From DAMCZI01 sp032095175 (GTDB taxonomy: Bacteria > Bacillota > Clostridia > Clostridiales > Caloramatoraceae), in NCBI GenBank assembly GCA_032095175.1, contig DAMCZI010000048.1, forward strand, positions 1-34,832: 34,832 nucleotides of DNA. Reading direction: 5' to 3'. This document shows, piece after piece, positions 25,291 through 33,203 of this stretch. A model generated the notes under the pieces. It saw only the letters and a list, made by a program, of their open reading frames with translations. It searched no databases and was not told the DNA's origin. Made by a program: the position numbers and the translations under genes. The stretch's first letter is position 1; every line of letters starts with the position of its first letter.

Positions 25291-25333
25291 TTTCCTATGG
25301 AACCGATGAAAAACAAATTGGGAGGTAATTGTT

Positions 25334-25870
25334 TTGATTGTATTCATTATTCCGAAGTATATTGAAGGAATAGGAAATGCTGCATCAATCAAAGACGAGT
25401 CTGGAGAAAGGACTTTAAAGACTTCTCTAAGTTCAGCCATAAGGAAGGTGTTCGAAGAAAGAACCGTTGACCTTAAGGCAATAAAGAAAAGAACATCCCG
25501 GTTTTTTGATCAAAAATACCTAGTACCCCTGTACCTTTCAAATCAAGAAGTGCTAATACCCGTCAGAGTACGAAAGCCACTGGTATTAAAGGATGGAGGC
25601 TATGGATATGTTAACTCCAATCTTATCAAAACCATTGACACAGAAAAACTGATTTTAAAGGACGGAAGCACCTTAGAATACTATGACAGTAAAGATTGCA
25701 TAATAAAAAGGATAAGAATGGCTAAAAAACTCTTGGACATGCTATATAAAAATGATGACCTTGGAGTGCTAAAAAAGATGGACATGAGCCTACCAGCAAC
25801 CAAGGAAGACATAATATTGCTGCTTAAAGAAATAATGAGCTTAAAAAATAAATTTGAAGATATGATATAA
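25334..25870 (+). CDS. ComK-like protein (putative)
   Basis: A 178-residue protein with no signal peptide or membrane segment. The pattern around residues 58-135 (SRFFDQKYLVPLYLS, VLIPVRVRKPL, GYGYVNSNLIKTI, LILKDGSTLEYYDS) follows the layout of ComK-type proteins: K-x-P-I, then FPT, a Trp/Tyr-rich strand, F-x-N-G-x-T and a final basic helix. Similarity is distant, and ComK cysteines and the FPT motif are not kept. The start is TTG at 25334, with GGGAGGT seven bases upstream and no alternative ATG. It could be a regulator in DNA uptake or stress response; the LexA-like promoter would fit. Its last codons lie inside the left copy of the 90-bp direct repeat. Confidence 0.6.
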   Translation: MIVFIIPKYIEGIGNAASIKDESGERTLKTSLSSAIRKVFEERTVDLKAIKKRTSRFFDQKYLVPLYLSNQEVLIPVRVRKPLVLKDGGYGYVNSNLIKTIDTEKLILKDGSTLEYYDSKDCIIKRIRMAKKLLDMLYKNDDLGVLKKMDMSLPATKEDIILLLKEIMSLKNKFEDMI

Positions 25871-25945
25871 AAAAGCTAGGTACATCACATATCAAAGTGT
25901 GATGTACCTGGCTCTATTAAACCCTAGAATACAAAGTTTCCATCC
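25856..25945. repeat. Left copy of the ~90-bp direct repeat (DR-L)
   Basis: This block matches 31721-31811 over its full length with a one-base gap, two point differences outside the hairpin, and an inverted hairpin centre. It comprises the last codons and stop of the ComK-like gene (GAAGATATGATATAA), a hairpin at 25875-25912, then CTCTATTAAACCCTAGAAT and ACAAAGTTTCCATCC. On the minus strand the last part reads as the final codons of the aminopeptidase (DGNFVF, stop; the intact gene ends DGNFAF). It is therefore a stranded 3' end of the aminopeptidase gene, with no aminopeptidase attached. Confidence 0.92.
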
Positions 25946-25977
25946 CTAAAACAATATACCTAGTTTTTAATCTTTAC

Positions 25978-26006
25978 TTGCAAATATACCCAGGATAACT
26001 TACAAT
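25978..26006 (+). promoter_or_regulatory. Promoter of the 488-residue XRE gene
   Basis: TTGCAA (25978-25983), a 17-base spacer and TACAAT (26001-26006) form a good sigma-A-type promoter. The ATG at 26033 follows 26 bases after the hexamer, behind the ribosome site GAGGGGGAA. It lies just inside the left direct repeat. Confidence 0.6.
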
Positions 26007-26032
26007 TATAGTATTTTGAGGGGGAATGTGTT

Positions 26033-27499
26033 ATGTCTCAATTTAGTGAAAAGCTAAAATATTTAATTGAAGAAAGCGGAACAAATATATATCAGCTTGC
26101 AAAAAATGCAGGGCTTGACCGCACAACCATACAGCGCTCTATTACTGGGGAACGACTGCCTGGTACTGCTTTTGTAGAAAAATTGTGTGATTTTCTTCGT
26201 GTTTCCCCCAGGGAACGAAAAGATTTAATGGAGCTGTATTCCATAAATAAAATAGGTGAAAAAACTTATGCAGGTAGAAAGTATATCAAAGAATTGATTG
26301 AACAAATTGCTACACTTCACATAAATGGAAGCAGTAATTTAAATATTGAAAAATCATTCACAATCAAAAATGATATTACTCAAAATATCAAAGTGTTTTC
26401 TGGACAATATAATGTTAATAATATCATTAGAGATATCATGGAGGAAGAGGCATTCAATGAAAATAACCCCAAGATCAGCTTAACCGTACCCTTTGACTAT
26501 AATTATTTATTCGATTGTTTACATCAGCTCTACTGGGAGAGCAATGGACAGATTAAAATTCAGCATATTGTACGCTTTAGCAAAAATCCACACAGCCAGC
26601 AGAATTCCAATATTAATCTTGAAAATTTATCTCATGTTTTGCCATTTGCCTTTTGTATTAGAAACGGCTATCAACCCTACTATTACTATGCTACAGAAAA
26701 CATGGCAAAGGATATTTCGCTAACTATGCCATATTATCTTTTTACAAGTAAACGATTGGTTACACTTTCAGCAGATTTCAAAACCGCCATTCTTTATAAT
26801 AATGATGATATAAAAAGTGTTTACTATGACAATTTTCAAAAATGCCTAACCCAAGCAAAGCCTTTTGTAAATCAGTTGGCAGATTGCGGAGATATGCTTA
26901 CAACTTATTTTAAAGCTTATAAAATTGCTGGACAAGTCACAAATGTAATTGAGCCCCAGCCTTGTTTTGGTAAATACTATACCCATGAGATGGTTGATAA
27001 GCATCTACTTCCAGAGGTTCAGCATTGGGAGGAAGTAAGGCAAGCTTTGTATAAGTTTTATGATAGCTATAATTCTTCCGATGCTCCCTTTAAGTGTTTT
27101 TTTTCAATTGAAGGCTTGAAATATATGGTTAATACTGGAGTAATGGCTGATTTACCTCCTCGCTTTGCATCACCCTTTACACTTCAAGAACGAAAATATT
27201 TATTAAAGTCTTTAAGGGATGATATTAAAAAAGAGGATTTAATTTTCCGTGCAACGGATTCTTCCAAATTTATAATTTCTCCATTTTTAACCTTACAAGT
27301 ACATAAAGGCAGTGGCATTGTGTTTATTGCTGCAGACAATAATGGAATTGTTTCTTGCACTATAAATGAGCAAAGTATATGTGATGCTTTTCGTGATTTT
27401 TTTGAGAGTTTGCCCGAAAGTGATTTATTCTACACCAAAGAGGAAACTATTAGTGTCTTAGATGGATTTATTGACCAGCTTGAAAACATGAAGAATTAA
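26033..27499 (+). CDS. XRE-family DNA-binding protein with large unknown C-terminal region
   Basis: A 488-residue protein. Residues 5-65 are an XRE helix-turn-helix (KLKYLIEESGTNIYQLAKNAGLDRTTIQRSITGERLP). The remaining 420 residues show no domain I recognise; they are soluble, with aromatic clusters (YQPYYYYA), a central segment FDYNYLFDCLHQLYWE and the late YTKEETISVLDGFIDQL. The absence of TPR repeats distinguishes it from the regulator at 22824. Its codon use looks somewhat less A-ending than that of its neighbours, compatible with transfer. It is convergent with the surface protein gene and may regulate it (inference). Confidence 0.75.
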   Translation: MSQFSEKLKYLIEESGTNIYQLAKNAGLDRTTIQRSITGERLPGTAFVEKLCDFLRVSPRERKDLMELYSINKIGEKTYAGRKYIKELIEQIATLHINGSSNLNIEKSFTIKNDITQNIKVFSGQYNVNNIIRDIMEEEAFNENNPKISLTVPFDYNYLFDCLHQLYWESNGQIKIQHIVRFSKNPHSQQNSNINLENLSHVLPFAFCIRNGYQPYYYYATENMAKDISLTMPYYLFTSKRLVTLSADFKTAILYNNDDIKSVYYDNFQKCLTQAKPFVNQLADCGDMLTTYFKAYKIAGQVTNVIEPQPCFGKYYTHEMVDKHLLPEVQHWEEVRQALYKFYDSYNSSDAPFKCFFSIEGLKYMVNTGVMADLPPRFASPFTLQERKYLLKSLRDDIKKEDLIFRATDSSKFIISPFLTLQVHKGSGIVFIAADNNGIVSCTINEQSICDAFRDFFESLPESDLFYTKEETISVLDGFIDQLENMKN

Positions 27500-27630
27500 C
27501 TTGATATATATTTTTGCATTTTTTAAATAGATATATGAAATTTAGGGTGATCCTGTTTTGAAAAGGTGAATATCATCCTCACTGCTCCCCTGGAAAGATG
27601 TTCAAGTAACCATACATGAAAGGGGCGCAA

Positions 27631-27765
27631 GGTGACAGGCTCTTGAGTTTTGAGTTATTTTAGTTAAAGTATCTATTACTAACAATATTACTTAAATAAC
27701 TCTAAACTCAAGTGCCTGTTGCCTCGGGATATTAAGCATAACTTTTCTTTTTTCTACAGCCCCAT
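27631..27765. repeat. Family A palindrome, diverged copy (A4) with right flank
   Basis: The core is 27631-27723: GGTGACAGGCTCTTGAG on the left and CTCAAGTGCCTGTTGCC on the right, with a degenerate AT-rich centre. The following TCGGGATATTAAGCATAAC and CTTTTCTTTTTT parallel the bases after copy A3, so the unit extends to about 27765. It lies in the 27500-27801 gap between the convergent XRE and surface-protein genes, a 302-base stretch with no other recognised feature. It may serve as a bidirectional transcription barrier. Confidence 0.85.
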
Positions 27766-27801
27766 GTTTATTTTTCTAAATTCACATTCTCCAATGTGCT
27801 G

Positions 27802-30800
27802 TTATTCTTCCGTCCTTAAAACAAAAGGGATATTATTATCAATTGCATATTGATGTGCATATGAATTCTCATAAACCTTCATAGTAAACTGTCCACAATT
27901 TTTAAAGCAATCCGAACCTATTCCTGTTAGTGTATTTGGAAGCAAAATAGTTGTAAGCTTATTTAAATTATTAAAGCTCCACACTTCAATTTCTGTAATT
28001 CCTTCTGCAATATCTAAGGTTTCCACAGAATTCGGCAGCTGCAATCTATTAGAAACAGTAGGATTGTCCTTATATGATACTGTTACATTTTTAATATTTG
28101 GGCAATCTAAAAATGTCTCTGATTGGGTAATTGCATGACCAGGAATAGTTATGCTTTCAAGGTTAGTACAACCAACAAAAGCCCTGTCTTCTATACCCTG
28201 AACAGTTCCTGGCAATATTAGCTCTTTTACTTTTGTTAGATTATTAAAGGTAAAAGCTTTTATTTCAGTAATACCTTCATCAATTAAAATCCTATCTACA
28301 TCAGCATAAATAGCGCTTAAAATTGTTGTATTTGGACTTAAGGTAATATGAAGGGTACCAAGAAGCGTACATCCATCAAAAGCACCATTGGTTGTTAAGC
28401 CAGTTAATCCATTAGGTATAGAAACTATAGCAAGATTAGTACAATCCCCAAATGCTCTAACCCCAACCTCTTTTATTCCATTTGGTATTACAATTTCTAA
28501 TAGCTTTACACATCCACTAAAAGAATTTCCTCCGATTATTTCTAATACATTAGGAAAGGCAACAGATTCCAAATTCTCACATCCAGAAAAAGCATCCTGA
28601 TCTATTACCTTTAAACTATTTGGTAATTTTACTTGTTTTAAAGCTTTATATTTGCTAAATGCGAATTCTTTTATCTCTGTAATATCTTCACCAATGTTGA
28701 TTTTCTCTATTGTTGAATTTTCAGAAGCCGAGGAATTAAAGCAATTACGTACTATTGAATCAGTATCACCCTTATATATGCTAAGTTCCTTTATATTTGG
28801 ATTCTGGTTTAAATCACTATTCATAAACTGAATTGTATTTGAAAATGTTAAACTAGTAATGCCGGTACATCCTCTAAGTGCATCTTCCCCATTGCCTACA
28901 TATTGAACACTTTTAGGGAAATAAATACTTGTTATAGTGGTATTTCCTGCAAATGCATTATCCATAACTCGTATAACACTCTCAGGAATTATAACCTCTC
29001 CACCAGCACCCTTGTACTCCACTAAAAATCCATTAGAAATTATGAAATCAGGATCACTCGTTGGTGTGACATTGGATACCCATCCTTGAATGCTGTTGTC
29101 CCATGTGAAGGTATGATCCTCTGGAGCAAAGAATCCTTCTTCGATCTTTGTTGTTCTATCAGAATAATAGAAATTATTTGTATTTCCATGCTGACTTAAC
29201 AAATCTCCAGAATATACTTTAAAGGTTATTCCATCAGAGGCTCCAATCAAAACACCATTTCCATAAAAGTGTATACGTCGAGAGGGAACTTTGCTATTTG
29301 TTTTCACCAAATCAAGGTCTGAAGCAATTGACAAAGGCGCCTCCATGGAGATATCAATGGATCCAATCTCAAAACACAATGCATTTCGTAAAGCAGCCTC
29401 TGAGGTTATAGAAATCGATGCTTCTCCAGTACCTGATACCATTCCGCTGCCTAAAATGTCTCCCCCTTGTAGATAACCCTTGTTGTTCTCAAGCACACTT
29501 CCTTGAATTATAATGCTTCCGTTATTGATTATAGTTCCAAATGCTATTGATGAATTGGGCTCAAGGGTAAGTGTTTTTTCAGGATTAATTGTTATTTTTT
29601 TCAATGACATATCAAGTGTCCAACTCTCAGTGCCTTTACTTGGTATTGTAATATCTCCATCAATAACAATATCATTAATAGTGGTTGAAGCTGCAACATT
29701 AACCAATTCATCATAAGTGGTAACATGATTAGCTTCGGGTGGATAAACACTATCTTTAACAAGCACAACATCAATGTTCTTGCCATTAGTAATATCTAAA
29801 TCTGTAACAATAAACGCCACATTTGATTGAGTCTTGTAGTCTGCTTTACTTGCAGTGTAGGTATAATCACCCTTTTCCAGTTTATATGTGCCATCAGCTT
29901 CTGGCTGTACTTCCGCCACTCCCTTAAAAACAGTTAGTGTTATACCAGTAGGATTTTTTGTAAATGTTACTGTTGCCTTTTGTATAGGAGTCTCTACTGG
30001 TGCTGTTATTGTAATATCTTTTACACCAGTAACCCCAGAAGCCACATTTGTTGCTGTTACTCTAACTGTACCAATTCCTGTTGCTTGTAAAAATCCTGTT
30101 GACCTATCTATTAGTGCAGTCCCACCTGCTAAAGTAGCAACTGACCATATTACTTCCTTATTTGTTGCATTATATGGTTCTACAACAGCACTGAGCTGCA
30201 ATGTTTTGCCCATTATAACTTCTGTTGCATTACCCGGACTTGTAATGGTGATAGATTTTACAGGTACTGTTGAAGGAACATAATGATCACCACCACTACT
30301 TTCTCCACCACCCCCACCTGTTGAAGGAGGTGTACTTGGTTCAGCAGTGCCTTCCTTTACAACTACCACATTATTGCTTCCCTTATCTACCTTAACCACA
30401 ACCGCTGTCTTATCCAATTTTATATTAGCATCCCTATTTGCAACTATGTTTTCAATCTTTGAATTAGCTGCAACCTTTATTTTTACTTCCCTTGCTATTT
30501 CCACCTTATCATATTGTCCTTCTAATGTTACTATATCGGTAGCTTTTTCAGTGCTTATAACAAGATTAGATATTTTTGAATTTTCACCAGTTTTGATTGT
30601 TGCTGCTGTTTCAACTTGTACCTTATCCTTTATATCTCCTCTAAATTCAATAACAGGTATTCCATCACTGCCCTCTTTAATTATTATTGTTCCATAAGTA
30701 CCATTTTTTCTATCGAATATTACACATCCTGAAGCTGTAGTTGATACTATTTCAGTATCCCCATCAGCTTCAATCCTTACTGGAGTAGAACTGCTTATAT

Positions 30801-31578
30801 TCATTGTTTCCGCTTGTACATTCTTTATATGAATACTATTCTTCCCTCCAGAAAGAACCTCAATGTTTTTAGCCTTTACATTTTCTAGTATACAATTCCC
30901 ATCCTTACCTGGGTCTACTACAATCTTACTATCTGCAGATACATTCTTTATTACTGCATTATCTTCTAATATATATAAATCTCCTTCTACTTTTGCATTA
31001 CTTAATGCTATATTTTTAGCTGTAATCTTAGTATCTTCCTTATATGTTTCAAGCTTATTTTCATCACTTGATCCATAAGCATGAGCTTCCTTATCAAGAA
31101 CTGCCACCTTTGGTTTTACAGTAAATGCTACTGATTCTTTGTAGCTATCACAGTTCATGCCCTTTAGTGCAGCCTTACCTGGTGCTACTCCAACCCTTTT
31201 AGCATAAACAGTTATTTTGTAATTTCCGGGTTCAAAAATTGGCCAGCCAAGTGTGAAAATCGTATTTCCTGTGGGCTGCCATTTAGTATAGTAATGATTG
31301 GGGTAACCATTTTTTTCATTCCATAGATCACTATAGGACTTTTTTGAATCATCCCATAAAACTACTCTGTACTCAACCTTTCCCTTAAAATTTGGTGAAT
31401 TAATATTAAATTGTATCCTATCCCCAACAGTGTATTCAGTTACAGGCGCGCTTGCAAATTGAACCTTTGGTATCACTGTGTTTTTTACAGCTGCCTGTAC
31501 AGTCATACTACTTAACAATGTGAACACTGAAAATATAATTGTTAAGATAGCGCTGAGCATCTTTTTGGTTTTTCTCAT
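27802..31578 (-). CDS. Secreted BspA-like surface protein (beta-helix-like region, BIG2 and LRR_5 domains)
   Basis: A 1258-residue secreted protein. Residues 1-30 are a signal peptide ending VQAA. About 35-155 form a beta domain (VGDRIQF, YTKWQPTGNTIFTLGWPIF). About 160-410 look like a repetitive beta-solenoid (KNISVEG-type rungs: VKAKNIEVLSGGKNSIHI and similar). A G/S/P-rich linker (411-432) leads to a BIG2 immunoglobulin-like domain (440-526), then a PEGA-like domain (534-608) and another beta-rich region. Residues 845-1230 are BspA-type leucine-rich repeats (for example ALKQVKLPNSLKVIDQDAF, SGCENLESV). No SLH, LPxTG or choline-binding anchor is present, so the attachment is unknown. The ribosome site AGGAGGTAA is strong. 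It is likely an adhesin or cell-surface component. Confidence 0.88.
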   Translation of the reverse strand: MRKTKKMLSAILTIIFSVFTLLSSMTVQAAVKNTVIPKVQFASAPVTEYTVGDRIQFNINSPNFKGKVEYRVVLWDDSKKSYSDLWNEKNGYPNHYYTKWQPTGNTIFTLGWPIFEPGNYKITVYAKRVGVAPGKAALKGMNCDSYKESVAFTVKPKVAVLDKEAHAYGSSDENKLETYKEDTKITAKNIALSNAKVEGDLYILEDNAVIKNVSADSKIVVDPGKDGNCILENVKAKNIEVLSGGKNSIHIKNVQAETMNISSSTPVRIEADGDTEIVSTTASGCVIFDRKNGTYGTIIIKEGSDGIPVIEFRGDIKDKVQVETAATIKTGENSKISNLVISTEKATDIVTLEGQYDKVEIAREVKIKVAANSKIENIVANRDANIKLDKTAVVVKVDKGSNNVVVVKEGTAEPSTPPSTGGGGGESSGGDHYVPSTVPVKSITITSPGNATEVIMGKTLQLSAVVEPYNATNKEVIWSVATLAGGTALIDRSTGFLQATGIGTVRVTATNVASGVTGVKDITITAPVETPIQKATVTFTKNPTGITLTVFKGVAEVQPEADGTYKLEKGDYTYTASKADYKTQSNVAFIVTDLDITNGKNIDVVLVKDSVYPPEANHVTTYDELVNVAASTTINDIVIDGDITIPSKGTESWTLDMSLKKITINPEKTLTLEPNSSIAFGTIINNGSIIIQGSVLENNKGYLQGGDILGSGMVSGTGEASISITSEAALRNALCFEIGSIDISMEAPLSIASDLDLVKTNSKVPSRRIHFYGNGVLIGASDGITFKVYSGDLLSQHGNTNNFYYSDRTTKIEEGFFAPEDHTFTWDNSIQGWVSNVTPTSDPDFIISNGFLVEYKGAGGEVIIPESVIRVMDNAFAGNTTITSIYFPKSVQYVGNGEDALRGCTGITSLTFSNTIQFMNSDLNQNPNIKELSIYKGDTDSIVRNCFNSSASENSTIEKINIGEDITEIKEFAFSKYKALKQVKLPNSLKVIDQDAFSGCENLESVAFPNVLEIIGGNSFSGCVKLLEIVIPNGIKEVGVRAFGDCTNLAIVSIPNGLTGLTTNGAFDGCTLLGTLHITLSPNTTILSAIYADVDRILIDEGITEIKAFTFNNLTKVKELILPGTVQGIEDRAFVGCTNLESITIPGHAITQSETFLDCPNIKNVTVSYKDNPTVSNRLQLPNSVETLDIAEGITEIEVWSFNNLNKLTTILLPNTLTGIGSDCFKNCGQFTMKVYENSYAHQYAIDNNIPFVLRTEE

Positions 31579-31720
31579 TTTATTACCTCCTGATTATATG
31601 ATTTCATCAAGAAAATAATAACCATTATATACCACCTTTTCAATGTGTGCTTGCAATTGTGCCTAACTTAATTTTTGTTCAACAATTATTATCTTCTTTT
31701 CTGGGGTCTGCTCCCCTAGC

Positions 31721-31811
31721 GAAGATATGATATAAAAAAAGCCAGGTACATCACACTTTGATATGTGATGTACCTGGCTCTATTAAACCCTAGAATGCAA
31801 AGTTTCCATCC
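31721..31811. repeat. Right copy of the ~90-bp direct repeat (DR-R)
   Basis: It begins GAAGATATGATATAA, a copy of the last codons and stop of the ComK-like gene here detached from any such gene, and continues through the hairpin into the true 3' end of the aminopeptidase gene (stop at 31790). The GGGGTCTGCTCCCC palindrome at 31703-31716 lies four bases outside its left boundary. Confidence 0.92.
31734..31778 (-). terminator. Rho-independent terminator of the aminopeptidase gene
   Basis: A perfect 15-bp stem GCCAGGTACATCACA (31741-31755) / TGTGATGTACCTGGC (31764-31778) with an 8-base loop. On the minus strand it is followed by seven U residues (31734-31740). It starts 12 bases after the aminopeptidase stop codon. 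The equivalent hairpin at 25875-25912 carries the same A-run but has no minus-strand gene to terminate. Confidence 0.88.
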
Positions 31812-33019
31812 TCAAAGACCATTATCTCTCTTCCATCCTGGGTTATACCCTTTATCTCCAAATCCCTGCTTCCTACCATGAAGTCAAAATGAACCATGGA
31901 TGTATTGGCTCCATGTTTGTTTAGTTCATCGTCCTCCATGTTCTCACCATTTTTCAAGCATACAGGATAAGCTGCTCCTATGGCAAGATGGCATGATGCA
32001 TTTTCATCAAACAGAGTATTGAAAAACAATATTCCCATTCTAGATATTGGAGAATCATATGGTACAAGGGCAACCTCTCCAAGATATCTGGAACCTTCAT
32101 CGGTTTCAACAAGGCTCTTTAAGGAATCATATCCAGTCTCTGCAGTATAATCAACTATCTTTCCATCCTTAAAGGTAAGAGTGAATTTATCTATTATATT
32201 TCCGTTTCTACTGACCGGCATAGAGCTTACAACTTTTCCATTTATACCATCCCTCTTAGGAAGTGTAAATATCTCTTCAGTTGGCATATTTGCTATAAAC
32301 TCTATTCCCTCAGGAGTTAAATCTGATCCTCCAAGCCATATATGTCCCTCTGGAAGCTCAATTTCTAGCTCTGTTCCTAAAACATTTTTATAATGAAGCT
32401 TTTTAAACTTATTGGTATTTAAAAACTCTATTCTCTTTTTAAGGTTACTCTTATGCTCATCCCATGCAGCAACTGGGTCCACTCTATCTGCTCTTACGCT
32501 CTTTATTATTGCCTCCCAAAGTTTTTCTAAAGCTTCATCCTCTGAAAGATTTGGGAATACCTTTTTAGCCCATGGCTTAGTAGGTATTGATGCAACACAC
32601 CATGGATTCTTATTGCTGCCTAACCTGTCTCTATATTCCTTTAATGCTGTACTGAGAGTCTTTCCCCACTTTTTCATTCTTTCAGTATCTACACCCTTCA
32701 TAACCTCAGGGTCTGATGCTGCTATACTTAAAAAAGCTGCTCCCTTCCTTGCATAGGATATGAAAAATTCCTTTTTCCATTCTGGGAACTCCTCAAATAT
32801 CTCCTCAGGTGCATTTAAATATTTAATCCTTGTAAGAAGATCATCAATCCAGTTAACAACAACCTCCCTTGCACCCTCCTTGTAGGCAATTTCAGCTGCA
32901 ATCCTTGTAAAGGAAGCACATTCTAATGGAGATGAGATTACAAGTATCTGTCCTTTTTGAATGTTTATACCGCTTTTAATAATAAGCTCTGCATACTTCT
33001 CAAGCATCATGTTATCCAT
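31790..33019 (-). CDS. M29-family aminopeptidase (AmpS/PepS-like)
   Basis: A 409-residue cytosolic metallo-aminopeptidase of family M29. The metal ligands are visible: E in PTEEIFTLP, E in DEGSRYLGEVAL, H in NASCHLAIGAAYP, H-x-D in MVHFDFMVG. It removes N-terminal residues from peptides. The start is the ATG at 33019; the GTG three codons earlier lies inside the near-consensus ribosome site AAGGGGTGATT. A perfect TATAAT at 33066-33071 (minus strand) lies 47 bases upstream, with only a weak -35. Its last 7 codons lie within the direct repeat that is copied near 25940. Confidence 0.93.
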   Translation of the reverse strand: MDNMMLEKYAELIIKSGINIQKGQILVISSPLECASFTRIAAEIAYKEGAREVVVNWIDDLLTRIKYLNAPEEIFEEFPEWKKEFFISYARKGAAFLSIAASDPEVMKGVDTERMKKWGKTLSTALKEYRDRLGSNKNPWCVASIPTKPWAKKVFPNLSEDEALEKLWEAIIKSVRADRVDPVAAWDEHKSNLKKRIEFLNTNKFKKLHYKNVLGTELEIELPEGHIWLGGSDLTPEGIEFIANMPTEEIFTLPKRDGINGKVVSSMPVSRNGNIIDKFTLTFKDGKIVDYTAETGYDSLKSLVETDEGSRYLGEVALVPYDSPISRMGILFFNTLFDENASCHLAIGAAYPVCLKNGENMEDDELNKHGANTSMVHFDFMVGSRDLEIKGITQDGREIMVFEDGNFAF

Positions 33020-33203
33020 AGTAATCACCCCTTATAAAACATTAATTGTAAAAGCAACCATCTGTATTATACTCAAATGTCTATTTAAAAGTATAGCATA
33101 TATCCAAAACACTATGCCATAAAAATTTCATTTTAAACCATTATATGAAGGGCAATTCTCAATAATTATACCCTATAAAGAGAACTTTTTAATCGCGATA
33201 CAC

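Larger units (their letters stand above)
25856..31811. mobile_element. Candidate inserted segment bounded by direct repeats
   Basis: Two ~90-bp direct repeats bracket a 5.8-kb convergent pair (XRE protein and BspA-like surface protein). Each repeat contains both the ComK-like 3' end and the aminopeptidase 3' end, so removing one repeat plus the segment would restore two convergent genes sharing one hairpin. That is the pattern left by single-crossover integration of a circle or by an att-type event. No integrase, transposase or terminal inverted repeat is present. The alternative is duplication followed by divergence. Confidence 0.45.

Noticed and set aside
25875..25912. Hairpin as a U-tailed terminator for the plus-strand ComK-like gene
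   Set aside because: On the plus strand the stem is followed by TCTATTAA, not a U-run. The A-run on its left makes it a terminator only for the minus strand, where no gene now reads into it.
29888..30283. A 131-codon plus-strand reading frame opposite the surface-protein gene (and several others like it on the antisense strand)
   Set aside because: It lies wholly antisense to a well-supported gene, has no ribosome site I can support, and its composition mirrors the opposite coding strand.
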